In this document: piece after piece, positions 1-10,630 of the stretch
Position numbering within the stretch: position 1 is the first letter of the stretch
Layout: each line of letters begins with the position of its first letter
Notes under the pieces: generated by a model
Seen by the model: the letters and a program-made list of their open reading frames with translations, nothing else
Databases searched by the model: none
Told to the model about the DNA's origin: nothing
Program-made: the position numbers and the translations under genes
Assembly: GCA_036873135.1 (NCBI GenBank)
Contig: JAPTYO010000002.1
Location: forward strand, 49,222,204-49,286,203
Source: Clarkia xantiana subsp. parviflora
Taxonomy: Eukaryota > Streptophyta > Magnoliopsida > Myrtales > Onagraceae
DNA: 64,000 bases
Direction of reading: 5' to 3'

Positions 1-9
1 TTTGGAGGT

Positions 10-617
10 TTGGGACCCCAGTCCCGATCTTTAGCCATCACTCAATACACTGAACCAGTGGGAAGATTGGAAGAGTTGATTCAAATGGTGACTATCCATG
101 TAGGAGCAGAGCAAGCCCGGATGAATCACCATCATCCGCAAAGGTCATCAAGAAATCGAGGCGAGAACTCATCTATACGAGGGGTTTCGTCGGAAGAATT
201 TCAAGGAACTCGACAGAGGATGGAAGCACTTCTAGAGCAGAAGGCACTCGTCGTTCCCACCCCTACTGTGAAAGTCACCAAGAATAGGGGCACAACACGG
301 AAGATTGCCTCCTGGCGAGGAGGGAATTAGAATTCATGCAAAGAGAAATTCAACGACACCATCGACGTCGAGCCTACGAGGGTCGAGAATGGAGATCCCC
401 TCCAGACAACAACATCAATGTTTTCTCAGGAGGATTCGCCGTTGGAGGAGAGTCGAGCACAGCCCGAGACACCTATGCGGCTCAAGACATCTCCTTAACA
501 GATACTCGCAAGAGATCAAGGGAGCTTGAACCCATGATAGTTACATTTTCTACGGAGGACTTGTCGAGCAACACTATTCCAGGAAGACGCCCTCGTAATT
601 ACAACTCAAATAAGTAA
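10..617 (+). pseudogene. gag: Element A gag C-terminal part with zinc-knuckle remnant
   Basis: This is the end of the Gag protein, which packages element RNA. The first frame (10-330) carries a segment like the PV..LEELI..V region that follows the Gag core in related elements. The frame then shifts: in the frame of the ATG at 336 the bases 267-308 encode a CX2HX4HX4C knuckle (Cys 267, His 276, Cys 306) interrupted by an in-frame TAG. Downstream the segment with SGGFAVGG and TARDTYAAQ matches the linker before the protease in elements B, C and F. The frame closes at 617. At least one frameshift and one stop make it a pseudogene. The N-terminal Gag lies left of the window. Confidence 0.75.
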
Positions 618-1175
618 TTTCGAGGTTAAAAGAATACTGGTCGATGGAGGAAGCTCTACTGACGTAATCACCTTTGAGATCATCACTGCGATGGGGTACA
701 AAGAAGGAGATCTTCAAAAAATGACTTCCCCATTGGTAGAATTTGCAGGGAGAACGACTTACCCCCTGGGGGAAATACAACTCCCTGTGATCTTGGGCCA
801 AGGATGGAAAGCATTGCGGTCGTCGACCAGATCAATCTGCGCTTTGTGGTCGTCGACCAGATCAACGCCTACAACGCTATATTAGGAAGGAAAACTCTCA
901 ATTCCAATTACATTGTCCCTTCCACTGCCCATCAAGTCATGAGGTTTCCCACTCATCACGGAATAAGAAAAGTATGGGGCGACCAAGAGGCATCTCGCCA
1001 ATGTTATGCTAACATCCTCCGGAGAAGTAACCAGAAGGAAACCCTCTCTATCATCACAGATGAGGATCCTCGGGAAGAAGGAGGACGACCCGCTCCTATG
1101 GAAGAATTGATAGAAGTCGCCTTGGAAGGAGATGAGAGAAAGGTCAAGACTGGAGCTGCTCTCCCCCAGAATTAG
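618..1175 (+). pseudogene. pro: Element A aspartic protease
   Basis: The segment encodes a retroviral-type aspartic protease that would cut the Gag-Pol polyprotein. The active-site loop VDGGSSTDV lies near 640-668, with Gly where most retropepsins have Thr or Ser after the Asp; element B has DGGSS too, while element C has DSGSS. The flap-like part GRTTYPLGEI follows, and the ATG at 804 opens the C-terminal part with YNAILGRKTLN and the VWGDQ segment also seen in B, C and E. A short duplication of a 16-18-base motif (about 820-870) and a frame change disrupt it. It continues toward the RT linker at about 1180. Confidence 0.75.
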
Positions 1176-2444
1176 CCAAGAGGATAATCGCCCTCTTAAG
1201 GGAATACAATGAGTTATTTTCTTGGGAACCTAGCGACATTCCAGGGATAAGCCCGGAAATCATCTCCCACGAATTGAGAATAGATCCCGCCATAAAGCCC
1301 ATAGCTACGAAAAGAAGATCTTTGGGGGCAGAGAAGAAGGCAGCAATTCAACAGGAAGTGGGAAACTAGTTGAGGCTGGTTTTGTAAAGGAGATACGATT
1401 CCAAACCTGGGTCGCCAATCCAGTTTTGGTGAGAAAATCTAACAAAAGGTGGAGGATGTGTGTGGATTTTTGAGATCTTAACAAAGCCTGCCCAAAAGAC
1501 TCCTATCCTCTTCCAAGAATCGATCAGCTGGTCGACGCCACTTCTGGACATGAACTCCTGAGCTTCATGGACACATACTCCGGGTATAACCAAATACAGA
1601 TGCATCCCAAGTACGAGGCCCATACCGCCTTCTACGCCGATTGTGATATCTATCACTATAAAGTCATGCCTTTTGGTTTGATAATTACGGGAGCTACTTA
1701 TCAACGCATGGTGAACAAGCTCTTCAAACACATGATAGGAAGAAACATGGAAGCATACGTGGACGACATGTTGGTCAAGACCAAGAGAGGGCAGGACCAC
1801 GTCCAAGATTTGGAGGAGGCCTTCGCATGCATGAGACTTCATCAAGTAAGGTTGAATCCTACTAAGTGTGCTTTTGGAGTTCAGTCGGGAAATTTTTTGG
1901 GCTTTATGGTCAGTCAAAGAGGAATCGAAGCTAACCCCAAGAAGGTGACGACCATAGAGGAAATGTCCTCGCCTACCTGCCATAGGGAAGTGCAAAGTCT
2001 CAATGGAAGACTCGCCTTGTTGGGGAGATTCCTGGCAAGATTGGGGGGGACAAATCCCTTCCTTTCTTTAAAATCCTAAGGGCCAACAAGAAGTTTGAAT
2101 GGACGCCAGAATGTGAGGAGGCCTTCCAACAATTGAACAAACATCTTCACTCCCTTCCCGCCTTAGCCAAATCTCTACCAGAGGATCCCTTATTCCTATA
2201 TTTAAGTGTCAGTTCAGCGGCGGTGAACTCAGTCCTCATTAAGGAAACTTGCAACATCCGAATTCCAGTATACTACGTCAGCAAACTCTTTGGCGTTGCT
2301 GAAGCTAACTATATGGAGATCGAGAAATACCTGTATGCTCTGTTGATAGCAGACAGGAAACTTCGACCCTACTTCCACGGCCATGAAATCACGGTGCTCA
2401 CCAACCAACCTCTAAAGCATCTGCTACAGAAGCCTGACGTATAA
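1176..2444 (+). pseudogene. pol: Element A reverse transcriptase with connection domain
   Basis: Reverse transcriptase copies element RNA into DNA. The fingers region (WRMCVDF, then DLNKACPKD) is around 1450-1500 and has an in-frame TGA at 1471 where element B has an Arg codon. The frame opened at 1567 runs through SGYNQIQM and MPFGL to the catalytic YVDD at 1756-1767, the TKCAFGV turn and the thumb, and stops at 2077-2079. Another frame (2133-2444) carries the connection (YYVSKLFGVAE, EITVLTNQPLKH) up to a TAA. The catalytic Asp pair is intact, but the frame changes and stops rule out a functional protein. Confidence 0.85.
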
Positions 2445-3004
2445 GGAAGAATGGTTAAATGGGCAATGGAGCTAAGTGAATTCCCTATTCACTTTGAGCC
2501 ACGAAAGGCGATCAAGGGCCAAGCATTGGCCGACTTTTTTTTTTGCCAGTATTGGCCGACTTCACAGCTGAGAATATGATAACACCAGATGCTAAACCCA
2601 TTATTCTCCCGCAAGAAGAGCATGTCAAAGCTACACCAGAAAGTACAACCAATGATACCATGCCATGGTCGCTGTACACTGATGGATCGTCCTCTGCCTT
2701 AGGGTGTGGGCCAGGTTTGGTATTAACACCACCTGATGGGGAGCCACTCCGCTACGCCTTGGCTTTAACGTTTCGAGCAACCAATAATGAAGCCGAGTAT
2801 GAATCTTTACTCACCGGTCTTCGAATAGCCAAAGGTATGGGAATTACCAACCTAAGGGTGAGATGCGACTCCGAGTTGATTGTCAATCAGACGAATGGGA
2901 CCTATGTCGCCAAAGGGGAAAACATGAAAAAAATATGCAGGAGAGGTACGAAGACTCATCCAAGACATGCCCCATTTTCGAATAAAGGCTATTCCTCGCA
3001 ATGA
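2445..3004 (+). pseudogene. pol: Element A RNase H
   Basis: RNase H degrades RNA in RNA-DNA hybrids during reverse transcription. The frame 2543-3004 contains LYTDGSSSALG with the first catalytic Asp at 2681, the Glu of TNNEAEYE at 2789 and the Asp of VRCDSELI at 2867. The usual 'KGQALADF' linker is at 2515-2535 and is followed by a run of ten T and a small repeated piece (ATTGGCCGAC twice, 2526-2562), an insertion that shifts the frame. After 2950 the frame drifts away from the expected 'REENxEADALS' end, which appears in another frame near 2993-3015. Confidence 0.8.
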
Positions 3005-4889
3005 GAATCAAGAGGCAGACGCCCATCAAACTCGCCTGGGGAAATACCCCACCAGTAGCGGTGCACTTCGTTGAAAGTTCCCTTTATTCAGCCATGGAAG
3101 CCGGATCTGAAGTCCTCAACATTCAAGCTTCCGACTCATGGATTACTCCCATCCAGAATTATCTGGAAAATGGGACTCTTCCCGAAGATCCTCTAGAAGC
3201 AACCAAAATTCAAAGGGCGACAGGGCGTTTTGTAATCTTGTACGGATATCTCTACAAAAGAGGATACTCCACCCCTTATCTCCGATGCATAGCTGCCCCT
3301 CAAACAGAAAGGATAATGAAATACTTACATGGAGGTGATGCGGGATGTCACGAAGGAGCCAAGACCTTGGTATTGAAAGCCTTACGACAGGGATTCTATT
3401 GGCCGACGATGCATAAAGAGGCAACAACGTTAGTGTAAGCCTGCCCTAGCTGTCAAGTTTATGCCCCTAGAATTGCAAGGCCGCCGGCGGATCTTACTCC
3501 CATGATGAGTGCCTGGCCTTTCGCACAATGGGGAATTGATCTTATTGGTCCTCTACCTCAATCCACAGGTCAACGCACACATATTGTAGTCGCCATCGAC
3601 TATTTCTCAAAGTGGATAGATGCCAAATCTCTGGCCTCCACGACTACTTTCCAAATGATTAAATTCATACAAGAGCAAATCATATGTCGATATGGAGTCC
3701 CTAAGATCCTCATCAGCGACAATGGTCCTCAGTTCGCCAGCGATGAGCTCACCGACTTCTGTGAAGAAATGTCGATTAACCATCGATTTGGTTCTGTTCA
3801 TCATGCACAAACCAATGGACAGGTGGAAGCAGCCAATAAAACGATCCTTAACGGATTAGAGAAGAGAGTGGCCTCTCTGAAATGGAAATGGGTTGAAGAG
3901 TTGGAGTAAGTACTATGGGCACTCAGAACCTCACCCAAGAGAGCCACGGGCGAGACGCCCTTTAGCATGGTTTATGGGTCAGAGGCCGTCTCACCTACTG
4001 AAGTAGTCAATGTCTCGGGAAAAGTATGTAAAACATGCAACATGTTTGAAAAAGATTGTTTTATGGACCAATATGTTTTAAAATGTACAATATGTTTGAA
4101 AAAGATGGTTTTATGGACCAATATGTTTTAAAATGTACAACAAGCTTACAAAAGATAGTAAAATGACATACCGTCCACTTGTTGTCAATAGTCTCGTTAA
4201 GTGGACATGTGCGGATCCCGTTTTTTTTTAATTATTATTATTTACATCCACCCATTAATAAATATTGTTATGTATAAATTAAGTTCTTTTTTAATATCAT
4301 TATTTTCTAAAAACATGGCCACACGTGTCTACTTAACGGAACAATTGACAACAAGTGGACGAAATAACATTTTACCATATTTTGTAAACATATTTTACAT
4401 TTTAAAATATATTGGTCCATAAAGCCATCTTTATTAAACATATTGTACATTTTAAAATATATTGCTCCATAAAACAATATTTTTCAAACATGTTGCATGT
4501 TTTACATACTTTTCCCCAATGTCTCCAAAAGAGTCGCTAGATACGAAGTCAACCAAAACGACGAACAAATGAGGATCGATCTAGATCAAGCCGACGAGAG
4601 AAGATGGGCCTATGAAGAAGTCCAGGGGTGAATGAAGCTCTCCACCGCTAGATATTTTAATCGAAAAGTGGGACGACGCCAGTTCTTTCTACGAAGAAAT
4701 GAATTCATAACAACTGATCAAAGGGAAAAGATGGTCCCAAAGTGGGAAGGTCCCTACAGAATCATCGGCATACCATGCCCCAACGCTTACAAGTTGGAGG
4801 ATCCGCAGGGGCAACGCCTCAACAGAACTTTTAACGCAGAGCACTTGAAAAATTTTATGTTTAGAAAGATCCTTTTTTATGTATCTTGA
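3001..4889 (+). pseudogene. pol: Element A integrase, split by a MITE
   Basis: Integrase inserts the cDNA. The zinc-binding HHCC domain lies around 3325-3470 (GCHEGAK, then CPSCQ after an in-frame TAA at 3436-3438). The frame 3502-3909 holds the core: Asp at 3538 (WGIDLIGPLP), Asp at 3718 (SDNGPQF) and Glu at 3826 (GQVEAANK), a DD35E spacing with all three residues present. A TAA ends this frame at 3907-3909. A 500-bp MITE (4017-4516, duplicated site 4008-4016) separates the core from the C-terminal domain, which resumes at 4526 and ends with KWEGPYRIIG...LEDPQG...EHLKNF (4632-4889). This is the best-conserved part of element A. Confidence 0.88.
4017..4516. mobile_element. Mutator-like MITE with long terminal inverted repeats
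   Basis: A 500-bp element begins gggaaaagtatgtaaaac and ends with the reverse complement. The inverted repeats extend to about 190-200 bp each (4017-4214 and 4315-4516), so almost the whole element can fold back; an inner pair (ccgtccacttgttgtcaa and its complement) is part of it. It is flanked by a perfect 9-bp duplication caatgtctc at 4008-4016 and 4517-4525. A 9-bp duplication with long inverted repeats is typical of Mutator-like elements. It has no coding capacity, so movement would need a transposase from elsewhere. It interrupts the integrase of element A. Confidence 0.88.
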
Positions 4890-4943
4890 ATAACATGAAA
4901 TAAATAAAGATGTAATTTCTTTCCTCCTAATGTGCATGAAACA

Positions 4944-5465
4944 TGACTCCTCGACTTCCTAGAGTCGGTGGCGATCAAGAGATCAGTCATAACACTGACT
5001 CCCCCGACTTCTGAAAGTCGCCTCTACACAGGAGATTAGTCATAATACTGACTCCTTCAACTATCTACAAAGGAGCGGTCATAACTGACTCCTCGACTTC
5101 CTACAGTCGGTGGAGATCAAGAGATCAGTCATAATACTGACTCCCCCCGACTTCCGAAAGTCGCCTCTACACAGGAGATTAGTCATAATACTGACTCTTT
5201 CAACTATCTACAAAGGAGCAGTCATAACTGAGTCCTCGACTTCCTACAGTCGGTGGCGATCAAGGGATCAGTCATAACACTGAATCCCCCGACTTCCGAA
5301 AGTCGCCTTTACACAGGAGATTAGTCATAATACTGACTCCTTCAACTATCTACAAAGGAGCAGTCATAACTGACTCCTCGACTTCCTACAGTCGGTGGCG
5401 ATCAAGAGATCAGACTGACTCACTCCCCCCGACTTCCTAAAGTCGCCTCTATGAAGGAGATCAAT
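4944..5465 (+). repeat. Element A tandem array, ~143-bp unit
   Basis: About 3.6 copies of a 143-bp unit start at 4944, 5087, 5230 and 5372. Each unit is built from shorter related blocks (GACTCCTCGACTTCC.., GACTCCCCCGACTTCCG.., GACTCCTTCAACTATC) and contains dyads such as CGACT-N6-AGTCG and TCAGT-N-ACTGA. The same motifs make the 53-bp arrays of C and H. The array sits between the integrase end (4889) and the polypurine tract, the hypervariable 3' region known in Tat-type elements. Positions 4890-4943 hold AATAAATAAA, a possible polyadenylation signal. Confidence 0.85.
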
Positions 5466-5578
5466 CCCTACTGACTCCTTTATTGCAGAGGGGCAAAGTC
5501 CTCTCATCATAAAAGGTACTCGACATTACTCATTCCCCTTTGTTTTAAAAGACTAATGACTTATGTCTCGGGGGCAAG
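5466..5578 (+). promoter_or_regulatory. Element A 3' end of internal region with polypurine tract
   Basis: Non-coding sequence between the tandem array and the 3' LTR ends with ctcgggggcaag (5567-5578) directly before the TG of the LTR. This is the polypurine tract that primes plus-strand DNA synthesis. Element C has the closely related caggggcaag at the same place. Confidence 0.8.
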
Positions 5579-5826
5579 TGTTGGATATGATTCGAGGCAG
5601 CCTAGTACGAGTCGACAGAGTAAAGGTCGAGTTCCCAAAAGAACGTATGATCGACCATTCAAGTCTAGAATAAGGAAACAAAGATGAACGGTCGACTACC
5701 CTACAAACAGAAGTCAACCCACCAGACGACTAAGGACAAGGCGAGAAACTCATTCAAGGCTCCCCTATTGTTGAAGTTAAGTCGATGATTAAAGCTTCCT
5801 TAATAAAGTACGAGTTGAGTCGAGTC
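5579..5826 (+). mobile_element. Element A 3' LTR, first part
   Basis: The LTR starts TGTTGGATATGATTCGAGG right after the polypurine tract. It is interrupted after 248 bp by element B, whose target duplication is gagtc (5822-5826 and 16874-16878). The LTR resumes at 16879. Confidence 0.85.
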
Positions 5827-6465
5827 TGTTGGATCACGGTTGGAACTCCGGTACGTCCTTGACGGAAATCCGAACTCCTTCGCTCCAAGTAATCCTGCAA
5901 GAAGGGGATAGACCGGGCGGTGACCCAGAATCCCTCTCCGATGCTTAAATGAGTATCTCGATTGCTGGTAAGCGAATATCAGTCTGTAAGTCAACGTAAT
6001 CAATCCTGAGGTAACTCCTTCCTTTATATAGGGGAGGGATTACCTCAGTTACCTGTTGAGATAACTGCCACGTTCCGTGTATCTCGGCCCATTAGCCCAC
6101 GTTCCGTCTTTTCAGGCCACTTTCCCACTACGCGGGTAGTGGGCGTGTTTCTCAGCCTCATCCTCTGGTGGCTAGTCCCGACGGATGTCGGGGACTCCAG
6201 AGTTATCTCCTTTGGTCACCGCTCGGGGCCCCTCGTCATCGGGACAGGGCCAATATTCTCAGGGATTCAATATCGGGGCCTACTTAAAGGCATATCGTCG
6301 GGGCCTACTCAAAAGCATATCGTCGGGAGCGTTTAGCTCCTATGTCGGGACCGACCTTGTCGGGACTTCCCGTATTGGCCTTCTAGGCCTCCTTTGGAGC
6401 CCAATGGGCCTATTCTGCCGTTTACTTATCGTCAATGGGCCTAACAGTTATGTCGGAACCCACCA
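5827..6465 (-). mobile_element. Element B 3' LTR
   Basis: On the given strand it starts tgttggatcacggttgg and ends gtcggaacccacca, i.e. TG...CA ends. Read on the minus strand it has a TATA motif (ctatataaagg, about 6025-6037). It is nearly identical to the right LTR (16236-16873). Confidence 0.9.
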
Positions 6466-6478
6466 TTTGCCCCCAAGA
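6466..6478 (-). promoter_or_regulatory. Element B polypurine tract
   Basis: The bases tttgcccccaaga read as TCTTGGGGGCAAA on the minus strand and directly abut the 3' LTR. This fixes the minus orientation of element B. Confidence 0.85.
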
Positions 6479-6810
6479 CATGAGGGACTTTATAGTTCGT
6501 CGTGTCTTCCAGTTCCGGACCTCCCGATATCGGCATCGGAGGCTTTTGACTTCTCGGATAGTCTTTTGAAGCCGATCTCCTCCATCAAGATTCTCCGATG
6601 TTACGAGGATAACCACCGAATCCGAAAAGATTTCTCGGTCACTCAACTATTAAATGCATCAGGTGACGAAGCGACGGTTTTGGCACCCGTGCCTGTTTTT
6701 TCTGAAAAAGCACTTTATAGCCGTTTTTTCTCTAGTGCTTCGACGACTCGGATTGAGGCGTTTAATCTTCAACGGTTCAGATTGCAACGTCTCTTTGGCT
6801 TTCCTCTCTC

Positions 6811-6818
6811 CTATAAAA
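6811..6818 (+). promoter_or_regulatory. TATA box of the element B antisense gene
   Basis: CTATAAAA lies 154 bases before the ATG of the antisense gene, on the plus strand. It is inside the element, not in an LTR, and points the opposite way from the LTR promoter. Positions 6479-6964 contain no other convincing gene and form the likely promoter and 5' leader. Confidence 0.55.
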
Positions 6819-6964
6819 CCCCAAATCTTGGCACTATTCAGTTCTCCTTTACCGTTTCATTCTCTGCGTTTTCAAAAGATCGAGCTCTCTTTTCTTTCTC
6901 TGATCAACTTTCCACCGACCGGAATCTCCGACCTTCAAGATTATCCTTTCTTCTCCGATTCGAC

Positions 6965-9830
6965 ATGTCTGGTAAGGCTTTCTCCTTCGATTCCAAAGAG
7001 ACTTGTTAGCATAGTTTTTCTTTTATCTCCATGATCTTACCTGAACTTTTGTGGAAATCAACTGTGCTTTTTCTTGCTCTGATTACTTTCCAGACGGTGA
7101 GTCCAGTTCTGGGGGGAGGAAGCCCTTCAAGTTCGATTACGCCTTCAATGAAATTTCCGACACCGCCTATGATGCAGCCCTTCGGGAGGGATGCATTACT
7201 TCCACCTGGGAGCCTCGCTTCCCTTATCCTTGGCCTCGCGTCCCGGGTGACTCTGCCGTCACTCGTCCCCGGGAAGGGGAGGTATTTGTCTCTACCGGGC
7301 AAATATCGGCGGGGATTCGTTTCCCCTTCTGCGGTGACCTGGTCGAGATGTGTAAATATTACAAAACACATCCGACCACTTTCTCCCCCCATGCCATCCG
7401 CGTATGGAATGCCTTCCGCGTGCTTTGCTTCCGCCAACAATGGCCGTATAGCCTCCGACTCTTCCGGACCTTCTATGGGCTAAAGTGCAATGACGTCGGG
7501 GTCTGCGCCTTCTATCCGCGGATGCCTAAGTGGAGCAAGGTGCAGCTCTCTCGGTACAGCTGGAATGGCGACACCTGGAAGGTCGCCAAGGGTCGGGGGC
7601 TCATCACTGATTCGGGGCCTGACAACAGTGGCTGGAAGAGGAGTTATTTCTTCATCCGAAACAGCTCAATCCCCTGGCCCCGATGGGAGGTGGAGGCAGA
7701 CCCTGCTCCCGCTTTCCACACTTACTCCGAGGAGGATTTCCAGATTCTCCACTGCATCCAACGTTATCGTTGGGGGGACTCTTTCGCTCCCCTTGACGCC
7801 AAATCCATCGGGGAGCGGGACCTGGTTCTGACCGGGATCCGACTCCTTGATATCGTGTCCGGGGGTCAACTCTTCGACGGCCCTTCTAACCTCGTTCCTT
7901 GGGTAATATTCTAACCGTCTTTTCATTTTCGTCTTTGCAGCTAAGAAGGTATCACTGCTGACCTATCTCGTGCTTAAGCAGGCGGAAACTGATGCTGTCC
8001 CACGCCCCGCGAGGAAAAGGAAGTCTTCCAAGAGGTCCGCCTCCTCGTCGGCATCTCCCACCTCGGAGCAAATCAAGCGCGCCCGGGTGGAGAAGATGGA
8101 TCAGATCTTCAATGCCAAGACTCCAGAGGAAGGTAAAAAGCTCCGCTTAGCAATTCGATTATACAGGAGGCGCATTCCTAAGGAGTTAATTCCCTCCGAT
8201 AAGGAAGCCAGGATCGAAGGGATCAAGCGTATCCTGCAAGGAGAGACTCCCCGCGTCCTCAAAGCGGGTTACTACAACTACCACGGGAAAGACCGATACC
8301 TCTCCCGGCGCGTCATTTGGTGTAAGGATCCTGACCAACTTCCTGACTATCTTTCTGAAGCATCTCATCCTCCAGGGGCAGGTCAATCGGGAACTCAGTC
8401 GGGGGCTGGAGCTTCAGCAGGGGCACCACCTTCCGGTGCTTAAGTTGGAGAGGGTCTCCCTCAACTTCCTGCCCCGATGGGATCGAGGGCTGAAGAAACC
8501 CCGACAGGCGATCAGTTTCATCGGGTGGAAGATCTAGACTCCTCCGAGGAGACAGGCGAGGGCCTCCCCTTGGTTCGTGGTCGGGGGACGAGGCAGTCCC
8601 CACTGAAGTCAGCCCCCAGGGGGCTGCCCCCCTCATCTCCTTCGCAGCAACACTCGCCCATTCACAGCTTGACTCCCTCTGGGTCCCAGGGCGACTCGGA
8701 GATACGCACCTCCACGACTCCAGTCGGTCCTCCTCCTCTCCCCTTGGACGAGAGCTTCTACAAGGTCTACGACCCCGACCAGGAGGCGGCTCCCTGGACC
8801 CCGATCCAGACGCTGCAAGGAGTCCAGCTCCGACAGGGTGATACATACCCGGAGCTGGGTCTGCATTTGGTGGCAGGCTCGGTTATGCCGTCTCTGAAGC
8901 TTCCGCTCTTCCTGGCTCGGGAGGACATCCACGCGGATATCCGTGGAATGACCATTCGTCGGGTGGAGGTAAAGTTCCTATTTTCACCCTTTAATCGATA
9001 AGGCAGGATATTCATGTGCTTACCTTTTCCTCTTTTCTTCGTAGGAGATGGCGGACATAAACCGCTGCTTCGGGTACATCCTGGCCCTCGAGGAGGCTCT
9101 GGAGCAGGAGCGGGCCAAGGGGGCTCCCGCGGTTGTAGCCAAGCTCGAGGAGGATCTCGCCGCCTCCGAGTCTTCGAGGGGAAAATTGGCTAAGGAGCAG
9201 GCCCTCCTTAATCGAAAGACTCGGGACCTCCAAAAGCAGGTTCAGGATTTCGAGGGGCTGCTGAAACGGGAGCAGCAGGAGCGGAAAAAGGATGCAGAGG
9301 CTCGGGACAGACTTGTCCTCGAGAAGAAGGCTCTGGAAGACGCCAAGGCGGGGCTGGAGCGGGAAATTGCTGAGGTCCCTGCCAAGCTGGCCGAGGCTGA
9401 GGTCAAGGGACAGGAAGACTATCGGGGCTCCGACGCCTTCCAACTGGACGCGGTAAAGTTCTGTACGGCGGAAGTGGAGACCACCCTGCTCAATGTTGTT
9501 GAAGAGCTCCATTTGGAGTATGGTGGTGCCATCGATTTCGCCAAGTCTCAGACCCTCGCCCCCTTCGCGGAGAGGTACTTCAATCTTTCCGAGGAGAGTG
9601 ACGGGGCCAACACCCCTGAGGGGGCTGTGGGTGCTGAAGGCACGGTGGAACATCCAAGTGCAGAACTCCCGACAACTGAACCCCCGATGATCGAACCTTC
9701 ACCGGCTGACTTCCCAGAGTTTGATCCTCCCGCGGCTGATCTTCAAGAGTCCGATCCCCCAATCACGGAGCCTTCTGCCACAGACCTCGTGGACACTGCT
9801 CCCCTCGACGCTGCCAAGGATCAAGCTTGA
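6965..9830 (+). CDS. Element B antisense gene (plant 'putative gypsy-type transposon' protein), four exons
   Basis: The gene runs opposite to gag-pol. Proposed exons: 6965-6971 (ATGTCTG, donor gtaagg), 7094-7902 (acceptor cag at 7091-7093, donor gtaata), 7946-8968 (acceptor AG at 7944-7945, which keeps the frame), 9045-9830; together about 874 residues. Near residues 70-150 is the conserved block PREGEV..Q...GIRFPFC.DL...NAFRVLC..FRTFY, characteristic of the Pfam family Transposase_28 ('putative gypsy type transposon'; name from memory). A basic Lys/Arg-rich stretch and a Ser/Pro-rich middle follow, then a Glu/Lys/Leu-rich coiled coil in exon 4 and an acidic Pro-rich tail. One in-frame TAA (8441-8443) breaks exon 3. 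The function is unknown; the family name does not prove transposase activity. Confidence 0.75.
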
Positions 9831-9919
9831 TTGCTTTTATTTTCAAATCCTTGTAATTTCCTCCTTTATCGTGAACCTCGTAGATCTTTATAATATCAAA
9901 TCTTTTTTGGTTCCGATTA

Positions 9920-10630
9920 CCACTGCGTCACTTAAGACATTTTACCCGCACCACTTAAGGCGAAACCACGCCACTTAAGGCGAAACCACGCCACTTAAGG
10001 AGATTTAATCGTACTTGCGCCATTGAAGACGACTTCGATAACTTGCACCACTTAAGGCGACTTAACAACTTGCACCACTTAAGGCGACTTAATATCGTGC
10101 ACCCTATGGCGACTTAACAACTTGCACCACTTAAGGCGACTTAATATCGTGCACCCCTTAAGGTGACTTAACAACTTGCACCACTTAAGGCGACTTAACA
10201 CTTGCACCACTTAAGGCGACTTAACACTTGCACCACTTAAGGCGACTTAACACTTGCACCACTTAAGGCGACTTAACACTTGCACCACTTAAGGCGACTT
10301 AACACTTGCACCACTTAAGGCGACTTAACACTTGCACCACTTAAGGCGACTTTACATCGTGCACCACTTAAGGCGACTTTACATCGTGCACCACTTAAGG
10401 CGACTTAACACTTGCACCACTTAAGGCGACTTTACATCGTGCACCACTTAAGGCGACTTTACATCGTGCACCACTTAAGGCGACTTAACACTTGCACCAC
10501 TTAAGGCGACTTTACATCGTGCACCACTTAAGGCGACTTTACATCGTGCACCACTTAAGGCGACTTTACATCGTGCACCACTTAAGGCGACTTTACATCG
10601 TGCACCACTTAAGGCGACTTTACATCAAGC
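9920..10630. repeat. Element B minisatellite, 26-27-bp unit
   Basis: More than 20 copies of a 26-bp unit (cttgcaccacttaaggcgacttaaca), mixed with a 27-bp variant carrying tttacatcgtgcaccac, fill the gap between the 3' ends of the antisense gene (9830) and of pol (10625). Each unit includes the dyad TTAAG-gcga-CTTAA. Early copies (9920-10100) are degenerate. Nothing else is visible in 9831-9919. Confidence 0.92.

Noticed and set aside
3607..3810. Minus-strand frames across the integrase of element A as an antisense gene
   Set aside because: They are complements of the conserved integrase core and lack the family block seen in the genuine antisense genes.
6185..7009. 274-codon plus-strand frame covering the B 3' LTR end
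   Set aside because: It runs through LTR, polypurine tract and promoter of the antisense gene, and the translation is low-complexity; the supported start is 6965.
9012..9653. 213-codon minus-strand frame opposite exon 4 of the B antisense gene
   Set aside because: It is the complement of a coiled-coil coding exon; Leu/Gly-rich translation is a shadow.
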